Shown here piece by piece: positions 1 to 9,011 of a stretch of 64,000 nt of DNA. How positions within the stretch are numbered: position 1 is the first letter of the stretch; every line of letters starts with the position of its first letter. The stretch lies in assembly GCF_050749885.1 (NCBI RefSeq), contig NZ_JBOIUB010000013.1, forward strand, positions 62,001 through 126,000, in the 5' to 3' direction. The position numbers and the translations under genes were made by a program. The notes beneath the pieces are model-generated. The model saw only the letters and a program-made list of their open reading frames with translations, did not search any database and was not told where the DNA came from. Origin of the DNA: Zooshikella sp050749885 (GTDB lineage Bacteria; Pseudomonadota; Gammaproteobacteria; Pseudomonadales; Zooshikellaceae).

Positions 1-395
1 TATGGAAGTAATATTAATTAATTTTGCGTTATTTTTTTATTGAAATTATATATTTTTTGGTAAACTTACATAGCACAATGGGTTGAGCACTTTGGTGCAG
101 ATATCGTTAAGGTCCATGAAGCATCTAATGAGTAAGGTACTTGTACAGGTAAACTAGGCATAATATTGTAATAAAAAAAAATTTACATGCTTTGGATTTG
201 GATGATTGTATATTTCAGGTGAGTGTACCCTGATAAATTTGATCTGGTTAACATAATTCGTAAAACGTATTTTATTAGGACTTTCTAATTTTATGAATGC
301 AAAAGCTATCTTGACTAAAAGCTAGCGGTTGTATGGTTGTTGTTTAACTGATACTTCGACTTAAAGTACTTCCAACAGCAAAACAAGGAGAGAAA
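1..395. other. AT-rich non-coding region upstream of elbB
   Basis: No convincing gene is present in this stretch. It is AT-rich and ends with a good ribosome binding site (AAGGAG, about 384-391) directly before the elbB start. A 22-codon open stretch ending near 135 could be the 3' remnant of a lost gene, but it is too short to support. Confidence 0.5.
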
Positions 396-1049
396 ATGAA
401 ACGTGTTGCAGTTATTTTGTCTGGATGTGGTGTTTTTGATGGAGCTGAAATTTATGAGTCGGTATTAACTTTGTTGCACCTTGATAAAGCTAATGTACAT
501 TACCAGTGTTTTGCGCCTGATATCCCTCAACAACATGTGATTAACCATTTATCTGGAGAAGTGGTTGAGGGCGAAACAAGGCAGGTGCTGGTTGAAGCTG
601 CCCGAATTGCTCGAGGGGATATAAAAAGTTTGTCTGCGCTTAGAGAAGGAGATTTTGATGCATTAATTTTTCCTGGCGGATTTGGTGCTGCAAAGAACTT
701 ATGTTCATTTGCAACTGAGGGACAGGCTATGCAAGTACAGCCTGAAGTACTTGAAGTCTGTCAACGGTTTGCTAAAGCGACAAAACCTGTTGGCTTGATC
801 TGCATTGCCCCGGTATTAGCAGCCAAAATTTATGGCGATAAAGTAAAGTGTACGATTGGTCACGATACAGCAACAGCCGAAGCGATCAATGCCATGGGCG
901 CACAGCATGTGCCTTGTAATGTAGACGATGTTGTCATTGATGAACAACATAAACTAGTCACAACACCAGCTTATATGCTTGCGCAGCGAATAAATGAAGC
1001 CTCAGCAGGGATAGAAAAGTTGGTACATGCTGTTCTGGCGTTATGTTAG
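396..1049 (+). CDS. elbB: ElbB, DJ-1/PfpI-superfamily glyoxalase-like protein
   Basis: A 217-residue cytoplasmic protein of the class I glutamine amidotransferase-like (DJ-1/PfpI) superfamily. It matches remembered E. coli ElbB (isoprenoid biosynthesis protein with amidotransferase-like domain) along its whole length. The nucleophile-elbow cysteine is Cys136 in GLICIAP, and the C-terminal block HVPCNVDDVVIDEQ followed by TPAYMLAQ is characteristic of ElbB. The N-terminal VILSGCGVFDGAEIYES is also typical. Members of the family have glyoxalase-type activity in vitro, while the physiological role is uncertain. The ATG is preceded by AAGGAG at optimal spacing. It appears to be transcribed alone; the next gene starts 129 bp downstream. 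Confidence 0.93.
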   Translation: MKRVAVILSGCGVFDGAEIYESVLTLLHLDKANVHYQCFAPDIPQQHVINHLSGEVVEGETRQVLVEAARIARGDIKSLSALREGDFDALIFPGGFGAAKNLCSFATEGQAMQVQPEVLEVCQRFAKATKPVGLICIAPVLAAKIYGDKVKCTIGHDTATAEAINAMGAQHVPCNVDDVVIDEQHKLVTTPAYMLAQRINEASAGIEKLVHAVLALC

Positions 1050-1178
1050 AGGGTATTATCCTATAACCAAGGATATGGGGATAAGTTAGGGTATGTCGTA
1101 TTTCAAGATACTGATATGCCCTTGATCTCAGCGGATATCCAGGTCTACTACTTTTAACGCTTTCAAGGGTGGGAAGCA

Positions 1179-1658
1179 GTGAAGCATAGTACAAAAGATG
1201 TTGAAGAGTTTTTACCTGAAATAAAAGCTGCAGTGATGTCATTTTTTGACAAGGTTCCATTCAATAAATTTTTAGGGATGAAGATTACTCGTGTTGAAGC
1301 TAATTGTGTTGAAATGCATTTACCAATGAAAGAAGAGCTTATAGGTAATTACTTTATGGGGATATTGCATGGTGGCGTTATTTCGGCAATGCTGGACGTT
1401 ACTGGAGGCGCTATGGCTTTGGTGGGTGCTTTCCGTAAATTAGAGCATTTGAGCTTAGAAGAGCGTATTAAGCGTCTATCAAAAATTAGCACCATAGATT
1501 TACGTGTAGACTACTTGCGTCCAGGTCGAGGTAATGCCTTTTATGTGGTTGCTACATTGTTGCGTTCAGGTAATAAAGTCGCTGTAACGCGTTCAGAGTT
1601 TTATAACGATCAACATGAGCTTTGTGCTGTTGGAACGGGCACTTACTTGTGTGGTTGA
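1179..1658 (+). CDS. YigI-type hotdog-fold acyl-CoA thioesterase
   Basis: A 159-residue hotdog-fold protein of the PaaI/YigI thioesterase family, which hydrolyses acyl-CoA thioesters in the cytoplasm. The hotdog helix motif GILHGGVISAMLDVTGGAMAL (about residues 61-81) is clear, and the STIDLRVDYLRPG strand segment follows. The insert LEHLSLEERIKRLSKIS between helix and strand is typical of the YigI subgroup rather than short PaaI proteins. The start is GTG at 1179, since no ATG lies near and the reading frame is closed just upstream. Its substrate cannot be read from the sequence. It converges on the radical SAM gene, with a hairpin between them. Confidence 0.85.
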   Translation: MKHSTKDVEEFLPEIKAAVMSFFDKVPFNKFLGMKITRVEANCVEMHLPMKEELIGNYFMGILHGGVISAMLDVTGGAMALVGAFRKLEHLSLEERIKRLSKISTIDLRVDYLRPGRGNAFYVVATLLRSGNKVAVTRSEFYNDQHELCAVGTGTYLCG

Positions 1659-1669
1659 CATAATTTTGG

Positions 1670-1707
1670 GGCTTATAACCTCCTTCATTAATTAAGAGGT
1701 AAAAGCC
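1670..1707. terminator. Imperfect hairpin between convergent genes
   Basis: GGCTTATAACCTC (1670 onwards) pairs imperfectly with GAGGTAAAAGCC (1696-1707) across an AT-rich loop. It lies between the thioesterase stop (1658) and the radical SAM stop (1712), so it may serve as a bidirectional terminator. Confidence 0.4.
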
Positions 1708-1711
1708 AGCT

Positions 1712-2641
1712 TTATGTGCCTTCACTACAGGAGGCGCCAAAAGCAAAGCAGCTGTAGCAGCGATGATGCCCAAGACGAATTTGCTGACTCATGCTTTCAT
1801 GCAAATTTGCCCCTAAGTCATACTCAGGATCATCATCAACTAAGGTGCAGGCATATACCCGTAGATTCCCTCGTATCTTAACCACCATTTTGCTGAATGC
1901 ACACATAAAGTGTTGTCGGCTAGTAGGGGAATGATAGGTTCGCATGCAGTGTTCAGTAATGTGAGGCGTTTTTCTGTGAGTAAATGGAGGCGCAAAGTCA
2001 GGAAAGGGAATGATAGAAATTGACTGTGGCAGGCCGATGTTATCCAGTAGCTTCCGATACTGATTTGTCACATATTCTGAATTTTCCTCCCTTAATTGTT
2101 GGCGAGCAATTGAGACTGGAAACCCTATTTGATGGAGTTCACGGAGCGCCTTAAGTGCCAGTGAAAAAGAGCCTGTTCCTCGGTCTTTATCATGTTGTAC
2201 AGCGTCTGGATAGTCGATACTAATGCGAAATCGAATTGTATAAGGAGATGAAATTAACGATTTAAGCTGTGGTAAACGTTGTAGAAGAGGCGCTGTACCA
2301 TTCGTTAATACCAAGCAAGGACGATACTGGCTGGCGAATCGCAAAATTTTTACCATATCCTTTGCGACAAAAGGCTCCCCACCAGTAAATGAAAATTGTT
2401 GAACACCTAAGCACAATGCTTCATGTATCCAAGGCTGGATGTCTTCAAGTTTCATGAGTTCTAAGCGATTATCACCAGGTTTAGATCCTTCTAAACAAAA
2501 GGGGCAACGGAGATTACAAGCTGTGCCTGTATGAAACCAAAGTTCTTGTAGGGTGTGAGGGGCTATATAACCTCGAGGCTGACCATCAGGCGTTATAAGC
2601 CAGTTTACAGAATGTGTTTGTTTTACAGGGATAAGTTGCAT
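1712..2641 (-). CDS. Orphan radical SAM protein with SPASM-like C-terminus
   Basis: A 309-residue radical SAM enzyme. The 4Fe-4S motif CxxxCxxC is Cys42-Cys46-Cys49 (ACNLRCPFC), and the SAM-binding GGEP motif is at 87-90. The C-terminal third contains six further cysteines (232, 247, 265, 295, 298, 305), including CYSC followed by a cysteine seven residues later. This resembles the auxiliary-cluster (SPASM/twitch) regions of peptide-modifying radical SAM enzymes. No precursor peptide, transporter or partner enzyme is visible beside it, so the substrate is unknown. The downstream neighbour is convergent and the upstream neighbour (fructosamine kinase family) is divergent, so it seems to be a single-gene unit. 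Confidence 0.82.
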   Translation of the reverse strand: MQLIPVKQTHSVNWLITPDGQPRGYIAPHTLQELWFHTGTACNLRCPFCLEGSKPGDNRLELMKLEDIQPWIHEALCLGVQQFSFTGGEPFVAKDMVKILRFASQYRPCLVLTNGTAPLLQRLPQLKSLISSPYTIRFRISIDYPDAVQHDKDRGTGSFSLALKALRELHQIGFPVSIARQQLREENSEYVTNQYRKLLDNIGLPQSISIIPFPDFAPPFTHRKTPHITEHCMRTYHSPTSRQHFMCAFSKMVVKIRGNLRVYACTLVDDDPEYDLGANLHESMSQQIRLGHHRCYSCFAFGASCSEGT

Positions 2642-2899
2642 GGGATTGAGTGGTGGTTATTGTACTTTTTTAAAATTTATAACGACTGCATTAATGTGTT
2701 TCACTTTTCTTTTAGTTTGATAGTTCAGGCTTATGATTACTTATTTATAAATGCAAATGCTTTGCATATTATTGAATAGAGGATATGGATTAACATCACT
2801 TAATATTAATGATGTTTTTTCATTTTTAGTATAGGCTTTGTAAATAAAACAGTAATAAAGTAATTTTGTTTAAACTTTTACCAATAGTTTAAGTACATC

Positions 2900-3763
2900 A
2901 TGATCATATCTCCAAAGTTGCAAAGTATATTGAATGAGCATATCTCTAATTATTTAGGCTGTGCTTTTGATATAGAATATATTGAGACATTAGTAGGTGG
3001 TGATATTAATCAAGCATTCGCTTTACGACAAGGAGATGTAAGCTTTTTTGTAAAAATAAATCACGATGATGAAAATACTAATTTTTTAGCAGAAGCACTG
3101 AATTTACAAGTATTAAAAGAAGCTGACTGTTTGAAAGTACCTGCGGTTATAGCCACAGATCATGAAGATGGTTGTAACTATTTATTATTAGAGTATGTTG
3201 CTCCTGGCATGGGTAATTGGAGTGAATTTGGTCGTCAGCTTGCGCAGTTGCATAAAACGACAACACGAGTGCATTTTGGTTGGTCACAAAATAACTTTAT
3301 TGGACGCTCTTTGCAGGTAAATCATTGGCAAACAAATTGGTCAGATTTTTTTGCTGAGCAACGAATTGGTGTTCAATTGGAAATGGCTAATCAACAGGGA
3401 GCGGCTCTCTGCGAAGAAATAATTGACGCTATTAAACAGTTGTTAGTGGACCATCAACCAGAAGCAGTATTATTACATGGTGATCTTTGGAGTGGTAATA
3501 CAGGCTTCACAGCAAACGGTGAGCCTTTTTTCTACGATCCTGCTTGTTATTACGGCGATAGAGAAATAGACATTGCCATGACAGAGTTATTTGGTGGTTT
3601 CCCACAAGATTTTTATACTGGTTATAATCAGGTTTTCCCTCTGTCAGAAGATTATGTATTGCGACGTCCCATTTATAATCTTTATCATCTATTGAATCAT
3701 TATAATTTATTTGGTGGGCATTATTTACATCAGGTGAAGCAATGTATAAAGCAATTGATGTAA
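2900..3763 (+). CDS. Fructosamine kinase family protein
   Basis: A 287-residue protein kinase-like-fold phosphotransferase of the fructosamine-3-kinase/ketosamine kinase family. These enzymes phosphorylate sugar adducts on lysine, which leads to deglycation of proteins or metabolites. The catalytic block LLHGDLWSGN (about 191-200) carries the conserved Asp. The metal-binding block DPACYYGDREIDIAMTELF (about 212-230) is diagnostic. LVGGDINQAF near residue 33 corresponds to the nucleotide-binding loop. Length is normal for the bacterial family. It lies alone between the radical SAM gene (divergent) and the pilus operon (convergent). The Shine-Dalgarno is weak. Confidence 0.9.
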   Translation: MIISPKLQSILNEHISNYLGCAFDIEYIETLVGGDINQAFALRQGDVSFFVKINHDDENTNFLAEALNLQVLKEADCLKVPAVIATDHEDGCNYLLLEYVAPGMGNWSEFGRQLAQLHKTTTRVHFGWSQNNFIGRSLQVNHWQTNWSDFFAEQRIGVQLEMANQQGAALCEEIIDAIKQLLVDHQPEAVLLHGDLWSGNTGFTANGEPFFYDPACYYGDREIDIAMTELFGGFPQDFYTGYNQVFPLSEDYVLRRPIYNLYHLLNHYNLFGGHYLHQVKQCIKQLM

Positions 3764-3796
3764 CAACTTAGCACTTAAATTTGATTTATTGATTAT

Positions 3797-4261
3797 CTAG
3801 CGAGCATCCCATGAGACTGCAGTGCCTGCAGTAACACCGGCGGCACATGTACCTGCTGCACCATCCGTATTGAAACGACATTTACGACCAGTTGATTCAT
3901 ATCTTAAAAGCCCATCTCCAGTTTGACCCGCTTTTGGTTTTGCTGTTAAAGAATAACTAGTCCCATCTGCTGCAGCAATTTTTAAATCATAAAACTTATT
4001 ATCACCATCTAAGGGAGCTTCAGATGGAAAGTTTAACTTACCTGTTCCAGTTCCTAATGCGGTTGGATAGGTATTAGGTGATGCTTCTGTATAAGCGCGT
4101 TCCATCGCTTGTGACATTTGCATTAATGCTGCTTGGGCATCTGCACGACGAGTTCTTAAAACATGATTCTGATAGGAAGGGTAAGCAATAGCAGCGATAA
4201 TAGCTATAATCGCTACAACAATCATAAGCTCTATCAGCGAGAAACCATTTTTTTTATTCAT
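3797..4261 (-). CDS. pilE: Type IV pilin-like protein PilE
   Basis: A 154-residue type IV pilin-like protein and the last gene of the minor-pilin operon. It has the prepilin leader MNKKNG followed by FSLIELMIVVAIIAIIAA, so PilD cleavage is expected after Gly6 and Glu5 of the mature protein is present. Two C-terminal cysteines (in GRKCRF and GTCAAG) form the expected D-region disulfide. In Pseudomonas, PilE at this position is a minor pilin of the tip/priming complex, and the operon context supports the same role. It starts 46 bp after the end of pilY2, with GAAGGAAAG as ribosome binding site. Confidence 0.9.
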   Translation of the reverse strand: MNKKNGFSLIELMIVVAIIAIIAAIAYPSYQNHVLRTRRADAQAALMQMSQAMERAYTEASPNTYPTALGTGTGKLNFPSEAPLDGDNKFYDLKIAAADGTSYSLTAKPKAGQTGDGLLRYESTGRKCRFNTDGAAGTCAAGVTAGTAVSWDAR

Positions 4262-4307
4262 TCATGCTTTCCTTCTATTAAATTACGTAGTCCAATCAGT
4301 CAAGAAG

Positions 4308-4706
4308 CTAGTGAGGAGGAGGAGCCATTTCCTTGGGGAGTTCCCATATCTCATTAATCATCATTTGGCTATTAATACTTTTCATACTGTAGCCTATGGT
4401 CATACCGGGTTTTAATGCATGAAGAGTCGCATATTCTTGAGCGAGTAAATGTAGTTTAGCATTTTGCCAAATGGGAAAATGTTGAGCATTTAGGACAAGT
4501 TTTCCTTTTCTAGGAAGATACTGATCAACCACTGCTTTGTACTGAAATTCAGCAGGATAATAGTTCGGTAAATCATAAGCAGGCTGGGCTGATGAAGGTT
4601 CTTCACTCCATACGGATGGGCTAAATAAAACTATGTAGCTTATTAAGAAAAGTAGGCTTGAAAACAAATAGTTTCGGTATGTTAGAATCCTTGGCATATT
4701 AATCAC
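4308..4706 (-). CDS. pilY2: PilY2-like pilus biogenesis protein
   Basis: A 132-residue secreted protein with an N-terminal hydrophobic segment (about residues 12-33). The C-terminal part (KAVVDQYLPRKGKLVLNAQ, then LKPGMTIGYSM and INEIWELP) matches the small PilY2 family that follows pilY1 in Pseudomonas-type operons. PilY2 affects pilus biogenesis but its mechanism is not well known. It begins 1 bp after the end of pilY1, so translation is probably coupled. The assignment rests on position plus the terminal INEIW-LP block. Confidence 0.75.
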   Translation of the reverse strand: MINMPRILTYRNYLFSSLLFLISYIVLFSPSVWSEEPSSAQPAYDLPNYYPAEFQYKAVVDQYLPRKGKLVLNAQHFPIWQNAKLHLLAQEYATLHALKPGMTIGYSMKSINSQMMINEIWELPKEMAPPPH

Positions 4707-4707
4707 C

Positions 4708-7700
4708 TTACTCTAGAAAGATTTGTCGCCACGATAAACGACCAGTGGCAGAGTCGCTGGTATCTGTTTTAATGATTTCTATGGACTTATCGCTTAATTG
4801 AGTTACCAAGAAATCACCAATGAAGGATGAGTCTGATGGCGTCGCACCTTCAAACCGTGTACCTGACACCACTGTATCAGTCACGGGCACATTATCTTCT
4901 GCGTCAAATGAACCATCACTATTAATATCAAAAATAGGGGTGAGGCGTCCGACGCCACCACTGACTGGACTTATAGCTATCTGAAAGCCACCAGGTCCTG
5001 AGGTGCAGTATAAATTAGTGCTTGGAATGACTGTGTTGGTAAATAAGATGCCATCTCTGATGAGTAATTGTCGAACTGGACGCTCTCCAGGAAACTCAAT
5101 ATCTGTAGTACTACCTGCGGTTAATACATCAAAGTCAATGTACCAACCCATGACCTTTGTTCCTGTTTCTTTATAAGTCACGAGATTATCTGTGAGAGTG
5201 CGGACCACTGTCCCTTCTACAGTACCCGCGATATTAGTAAACGATTGTTCGACTAAGTCACTACGAGGGACTGGGTAGGTGGTACTAGGTTTAAGAGTAT
5301 CCCAAATACCGTAGAGGCTTTGTATTGCTGTTGAAGAAACATCAGAATTTAGAAACCAGCTACCTGTCCCTGCAATCACAATTAAACCTGTACCATTAGG
5401 GTTACGAACAGCGATGGGTTGACCAATTAAGGGCTGGATGCTGCTATCACTATAGGTAGCCGTAAAAAGAATCTGTTGACTCGCACTATCACTCCAATCT
5501 GTTGTTGCTGTTGATGTTAAATCAAAGCGGTAAAGATTGCCCTGAAGATCGCCGACATAGATGTAATCAACTGTGCCATTAGAATCGAGATCAATAGCAC
5601 GAGGAATACCTAAACCATTGGGTGTAGTACCATCGCTGCTTTCTACTTTACCTTTGCCTGTGGATATCTTGATATAGTCAGTGCCTGCAGTCCACACACC
5701 ATCTAATCCTCCATCGAGAAAGACAACATAGAGCGCAGCGTCTCCATCAGTACTCGTGCTGTTGTAGCCGTTACCAAAAATAGCCGCCCAACGTTTTTCT
5801 CCACTGGCATACTCTGTATTGGTCATTGCGATAATGGGGCGACTAAATGATAAGCCGAGGTCACTGTCATCAGCATTGGTAAATTCCCACATCACTTGAT
5901 TTGAAGCTGATGTTTCTGTGCTGAAGTTACTTGGCTCGGTAATATTTAAGGCAAAGTAACCCTCTCCACCTGCTCCTAGCGCACCAACCAATACAGATGC
6001 CCAAGCGGGTGCCCCTCCGTCGGTGACCGCCGTAAAAGCATCGTTGACGCTGACTTTTTCATCAACGTACATTTGATGAACATAATTAGGGTTAGTTAAT
6101 TCACCCAATTTATCAAATAGAATATCTGGAATGTAGGCAAAAACTTCTTCGCCGGTATTTGCATTTAGTCCATGGAGCATACCGTCATTGGCGCCTACAT
6201 AAACCATCTCTGTTCGTGTGACTTTACCTTCTGCAAATTCAGAATATAAGCTTCCCGTTGCTGTTGGATAAGGTTCAGAGTCTCGACGAATAAAACTGGG
6301 AGGACCAACAAAGGTTGGCGTTGAGTGGATAATATCTCCGAGTCGGCCTGAATCAGAGAAACGCTCACGGAACTGGCCCGTATCAAAATTTTCACCCTCT
6401 AATGTTTGACTGCCACGTAAGTAACTCACTCTTTCATCACCAATGACACTATCTCCATCACCATAGCCACTGGGTAGTGAGGTTGGGGCAGGGGACTCTA
6501 ATGCAGTTTTTTGAGCGGTGGTTAGGCCGCTGTCATAATTAAAGGCGACACCTGTCGCATTAGCTTTATCATAAGTAATGATGACACGCCCATCAGCTGC
6601 TATTTTTTCATCCAGTTTTGATGCAGCAGACCAAGTAATTAGGTCGCTGATTGATCCATCCGTATTAATTTTTTGTGCAACGACATCACCATTATCGTAA
6701 CGTGGATTATAGAAAGCACGAAACAGTAGTGTGTTTGACTCAATATTTTGCGTGTTAAAAGCGACAGCACTGGCTGCACCGGATTCTGCTTGAATCTTTT
6801 TGAAAACTTCACTTAATCCTGATGCTAGTTTTTCTGGATCACCAGCACTAAAGTACTCTCCGCGACCATTGTATGCAGCATGCAATAAATCATCGACGAT
6901 ACCTTCATTGGTGTCTGTAGCAGGCCAGGTAAAAGGTGTTGTAAAGTCTGTTGGCATACTTGATATTGAACCTGTGACCCCAAAGCTAACAGTGTACAAG
7001 TTCATACGCTGATGCATGCTATCACCTTCAGATAAGGTAGAGCGGTCAGCGTCATTTGTTGTGGCGGGTACATTGTTATCTAATGTTGTTGAAAGATCCC
7101 GCTTATAGTAATGCATGGCAACATCGGCCAGCGTATTGGATGCTGAATCAGCAAACGCACCACCATCAAATGCATTCGTCGTATTTGCATCTGCGTTGCC
7201 TACAGATGGATCACTACCGTTATAAAATCCATCGGTCATTAATAAGGCATAGTTTTGTTGGCAAGTACCTATCGGGGCTGCTAACAGTGGGCATGTATAA
7301 GAACCATCGGCATCAAAAATATTTCCACTTAAACACTCAAAGTATTTTCCTACCAGTTCCAGGTTTTGGCGTATAGGTGTACCGAGTGCGGGCACAGGGG
7401 AACCATAAATTTTATCTAATAAAGCTTTTTTATTACCTGAGCTTGAAGATGCATTCATAGAGGCAACTTCAATACTATTATTGCTGTCATTAATGGTGGC
7501 AAAACCCACTCGGGCATTGCTCAGCTCATCAATGACAAAGCCTAATGCGCCTTTAGCAACTAAGTCTCTGGAGCGGTAATAACTAAACCAGTTAGCAAAA
7601 TTTTGCTTGGTTGCAGCATCAGCATTTTTTATATAGAACTCTGTTTGCTCACCGTTATCAAACAAACCATTACTATTACTGTCAGTCCAAGTGTAATAGC

Positions 7701-8343
7701 GGAAGCCATCAGGTTGACCATCGCCATTGCGGTCTGAAGTATCTCGATCGGTACCGCCATCCCAGTTTGAGTTATGCTGTGTTAAATCGATATATTCTGC
7801 AGGGTTGTAAGGGTTATCGGGGGCATTAGTAATATCAATGTTTGTCAGTGGGTCTCCATTACTATCTACACCTGGCCAGGGTTTGTACTCTCGGGTAGGG
7901 TCAAAGTAAAGGGCGTTAAAATTACTATTTCTAAAACGCCAGGATTGATCATCCGCAGTATTACAGTCATTGCCGTCGTCGCTATAGGTATTTGAACCAA
8001 ACTCAACACTGTAGGTATAGCCAAAAAATGTACCACTACTAAAGTTACAATCTGCGGTACCATCATCATTGGAATCACGGTGCTTTACAGGGCCAACGCC
8101 CGTATTGGTACCATCACGCTGTTGACCCGTGAAGAGGCCTCCATTGGTTTGGTCGGTGGTCATTACCTCCCAGTCCATGCTACCGGAGTCATCTAATAAA
8201 ATGACAATATTGGGTTCAGCCCCAATCGAGATTTCCAGTGCATGCTCTGCAATATCAAGGACACCTGCTGTCGCATGGCTTGATACGATGGAAGCTATAC
8301 ATAGGCTTAACCATTTTGTCTGAAAGTTGTGTCTGCTACTCAT
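4708..8343 (-). CDS. pilY1: PilY1, pilus tip adhesin / assembly protein
   Basis: About 1211 residues. A signal peptide (to about SSHATAG) leads into a von Willebrand A-like domain with MIDAS-type DDSGSMDW. A long C-terminal PilC-type beta-propeller follows (VGANDGMLHGLNANTGEEVFAYIP, VLVGALGAGGEGYFALNI). Near residue 915-925 the loop DLDSNGTVDYIYVGD is the EF-hand-like calcium site that controls pilus extension and retraction in Pseudomonas PilY1. The protein acts at the pilus tip as adhesin, mechanosensor and assembly factor. I chose ATG at 8343, which has CAGGG five bases upstream; the frame is open to a TTG at 8364 without a better site. It lies in the minor-pilin operon, 29 bp after pilX. 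Confidence 0.92.
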   Translation of the reverse strand: MSSRHNFQTKWLSLCIASIVSSHATAGVLDIAEHALEISIGAEPNIVILLDDSGSMDWEVMTTDQTNGGLFTGQQRDGTNTGVGPVKHRDSNDDGTADCNFSSGTFFGYTYSVEFGSNTYSDDGNDCNTADDQSWRFRNSNFNALYFDPTREYKPWPGVDSNGDPLTNIDITNAPDNPYNPAEYIDLTQHNSNWDGGTDRDTSDRNGDGQPDGFRYYTWTDSNSNGLFDNGEQTEFYIKNADAATKQNFANWFSYYRSRDLVAKGALGFVIDELSNARVGFATINDSNNSIEVASMNASSSSGNKKALLDKIYGSPVPALGTPIRQNLELVGKYFECLSGNIFDADGSYTCPLLAAPIGTCQQNYALLMTDGFYNGSDPSVGNADANTTNAFDGGAFADSASNTLADVAMHYYKRDLSTTLDNNVPATTNDADRSTLSEGDSMHQRMNLYTVSFGVTGSISSMPTDFTTPFTWPATDTNEGIVDDLLHAAYNGRGEYFSAGDPEKLASGLSEVFKKIQAESGAASAVAFNTQNIESNTLLFRAFYNPRYDNGDVVAQKINTDGSISDLITWSAASKLDEKIAADGRVIITYDKANATGVAFNYDSGLTTAQKTALESPAPTSLPSGYGDGDSVIGDERVSYLRGSQTLEGENFDTGQFRERFSDSGRLGDIIHSTPTFVGPPSFIRRDSEPYPTATGSLYSEFAEGKVTRTEMVYVGANDGMLHGLNANTGEEVFAYIPDILFDKLGELTNPNYVHQMYVDEKVSVNDAFTAVTDGGAPAWASVLVGALGAGGEGYFALNITEPSNFSTETSASNQVMWEFTNADDSDLGLSFSRPIIAMTNTEYASGEKRWAAIFGNGYNSTSTDGDAALYVVFLDGGLDGVWTAGTDYIKISTGKGKVESSDGTTPNGLGIPRAIDLDSNGTVDYIYVGDLQGNLYRFDLTSTATTDWSDSASQQILFTATYSDSSIQPLIGQPIAVRNPNGTGLIVIAGTGSWFLNSDVSSTAIQSLYGIWDTLKPSTTYPVPRSDLVEQSFTNIAGTVEGTVVRTLTDNLVTYKETGTKVMGWYIDFDVLTAGSTTDIEFPGERPVRQLLIRDGILFTNTVIPSTNLYCTSGPGGFQIAISPVSGGVGRLTPIFDINSDGSFDAEDNVPVTDTVVSGTRFEGATPSDSSFIGDFLVTQLSDKSIEIIKTDTSDSATGRLSWRQIFLE

Positions 8344-8372
8344 TGCGACCCTGCCTATTACCAAGAGCGTAT

Positions 8373-9005
8373 TTAGATCCGTTTAGCAAAAGTGGTTTGC
8401 AGAATGACTTGTGATCCTGCTGAGGTACCAACACCACGTGCAGTGATTCGGAATACTTCAGTTGCACCTGAACCCGTAGATTCACCAACATTCATTAAAT
8501 TGAGTTCTTCTTCTTCAGAAGTCACAGAGGTAAAGTGTTCAATAATGTATTTAGGTTGATCCGCTAACCCGGCCATTGTGGTGGAAAGTGTGCGAAGTTT
8601 GCTGGATGTACTCCAATCAATGGTTTTCCAGGGTGAGTCTTTAGCCGCTGCTAAAGAATACATACCTTCATCACCGTCATTATTAAAGACACTGAGCGTT
8701 ACCAATGCATCAACTGTTTCCTCGCCTTCTCTTAAAGCCGCTTCAGCCGCTTGAAATGCTGTATTATGGTCTTTTAAATTAGCACTCATTTTTTCATCTA
8801 ATGAAGTGGTCATCATGGCATTAATGCCAACAATGGAAAGTAGTAATAAAATGACCAGACTGATGACTAAAACAATACCTTGTTGTTTGTTATAAGCTTT
8901 GCGCATGTGCGAAAGGTTTTTTTTATTTAGGTTATATTGTTGCTGGGTTATAGTTTGATGACGTTTTTTTGAGGGAGTATGAAAAGCCTTTTTATGTGTG
9001 TCCAT
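8373..9005 (-). CDS. pilX: Minor pilin PilX
   Basis: Up to 210 residues. The transmembrane segment GIVLVISLVILLLLSIVGINAM followed by EKMSANLKDHNTAFQAAEAALREGE is the typical PilX N-terminal region, and the helix with AFQAAEAALR is family-specific. Like other PilX proteins it lacks the usual Glu5 of mature pilins. The longest frame puts about 42 residues before the hydrophobic segment, which is unusual. An internal ATG at codon 34 would give a normal short leader (MRKAYNKQQG), so the true start may be there; the upstream ATG has GGAG at a long spacing. It is part of the operon, 6 bp after pilW. Confidence 0.88.
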   Translation of the reverse strand: MDTHKKAFHTPSKKRHQTITQQQYNLNKKNLSHMRKAYNKQQGIVLVISLVILLLLSIVGINAMMTTSLDEKMSANLKDHNTAFQAAEAALREGEETVDALVTLSVFNNDGDEGMYSLAAAKDSPWKTIDWSTSSKLRTLSTTMAGLADQPKYIIEHFTSVTSEEEELNLMNVGESTGSGATEVFRITARGVGTSAGSQVILQTTFAKRI

Positions 9006-9011
9006 GGCGTA

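Noticed and set aside
60..135. A 22-codon open frame ending in a stop near 135
   Set aside because: Too short and unsupported by family resemblance; possibly a gene remnant, but nothing shows it.
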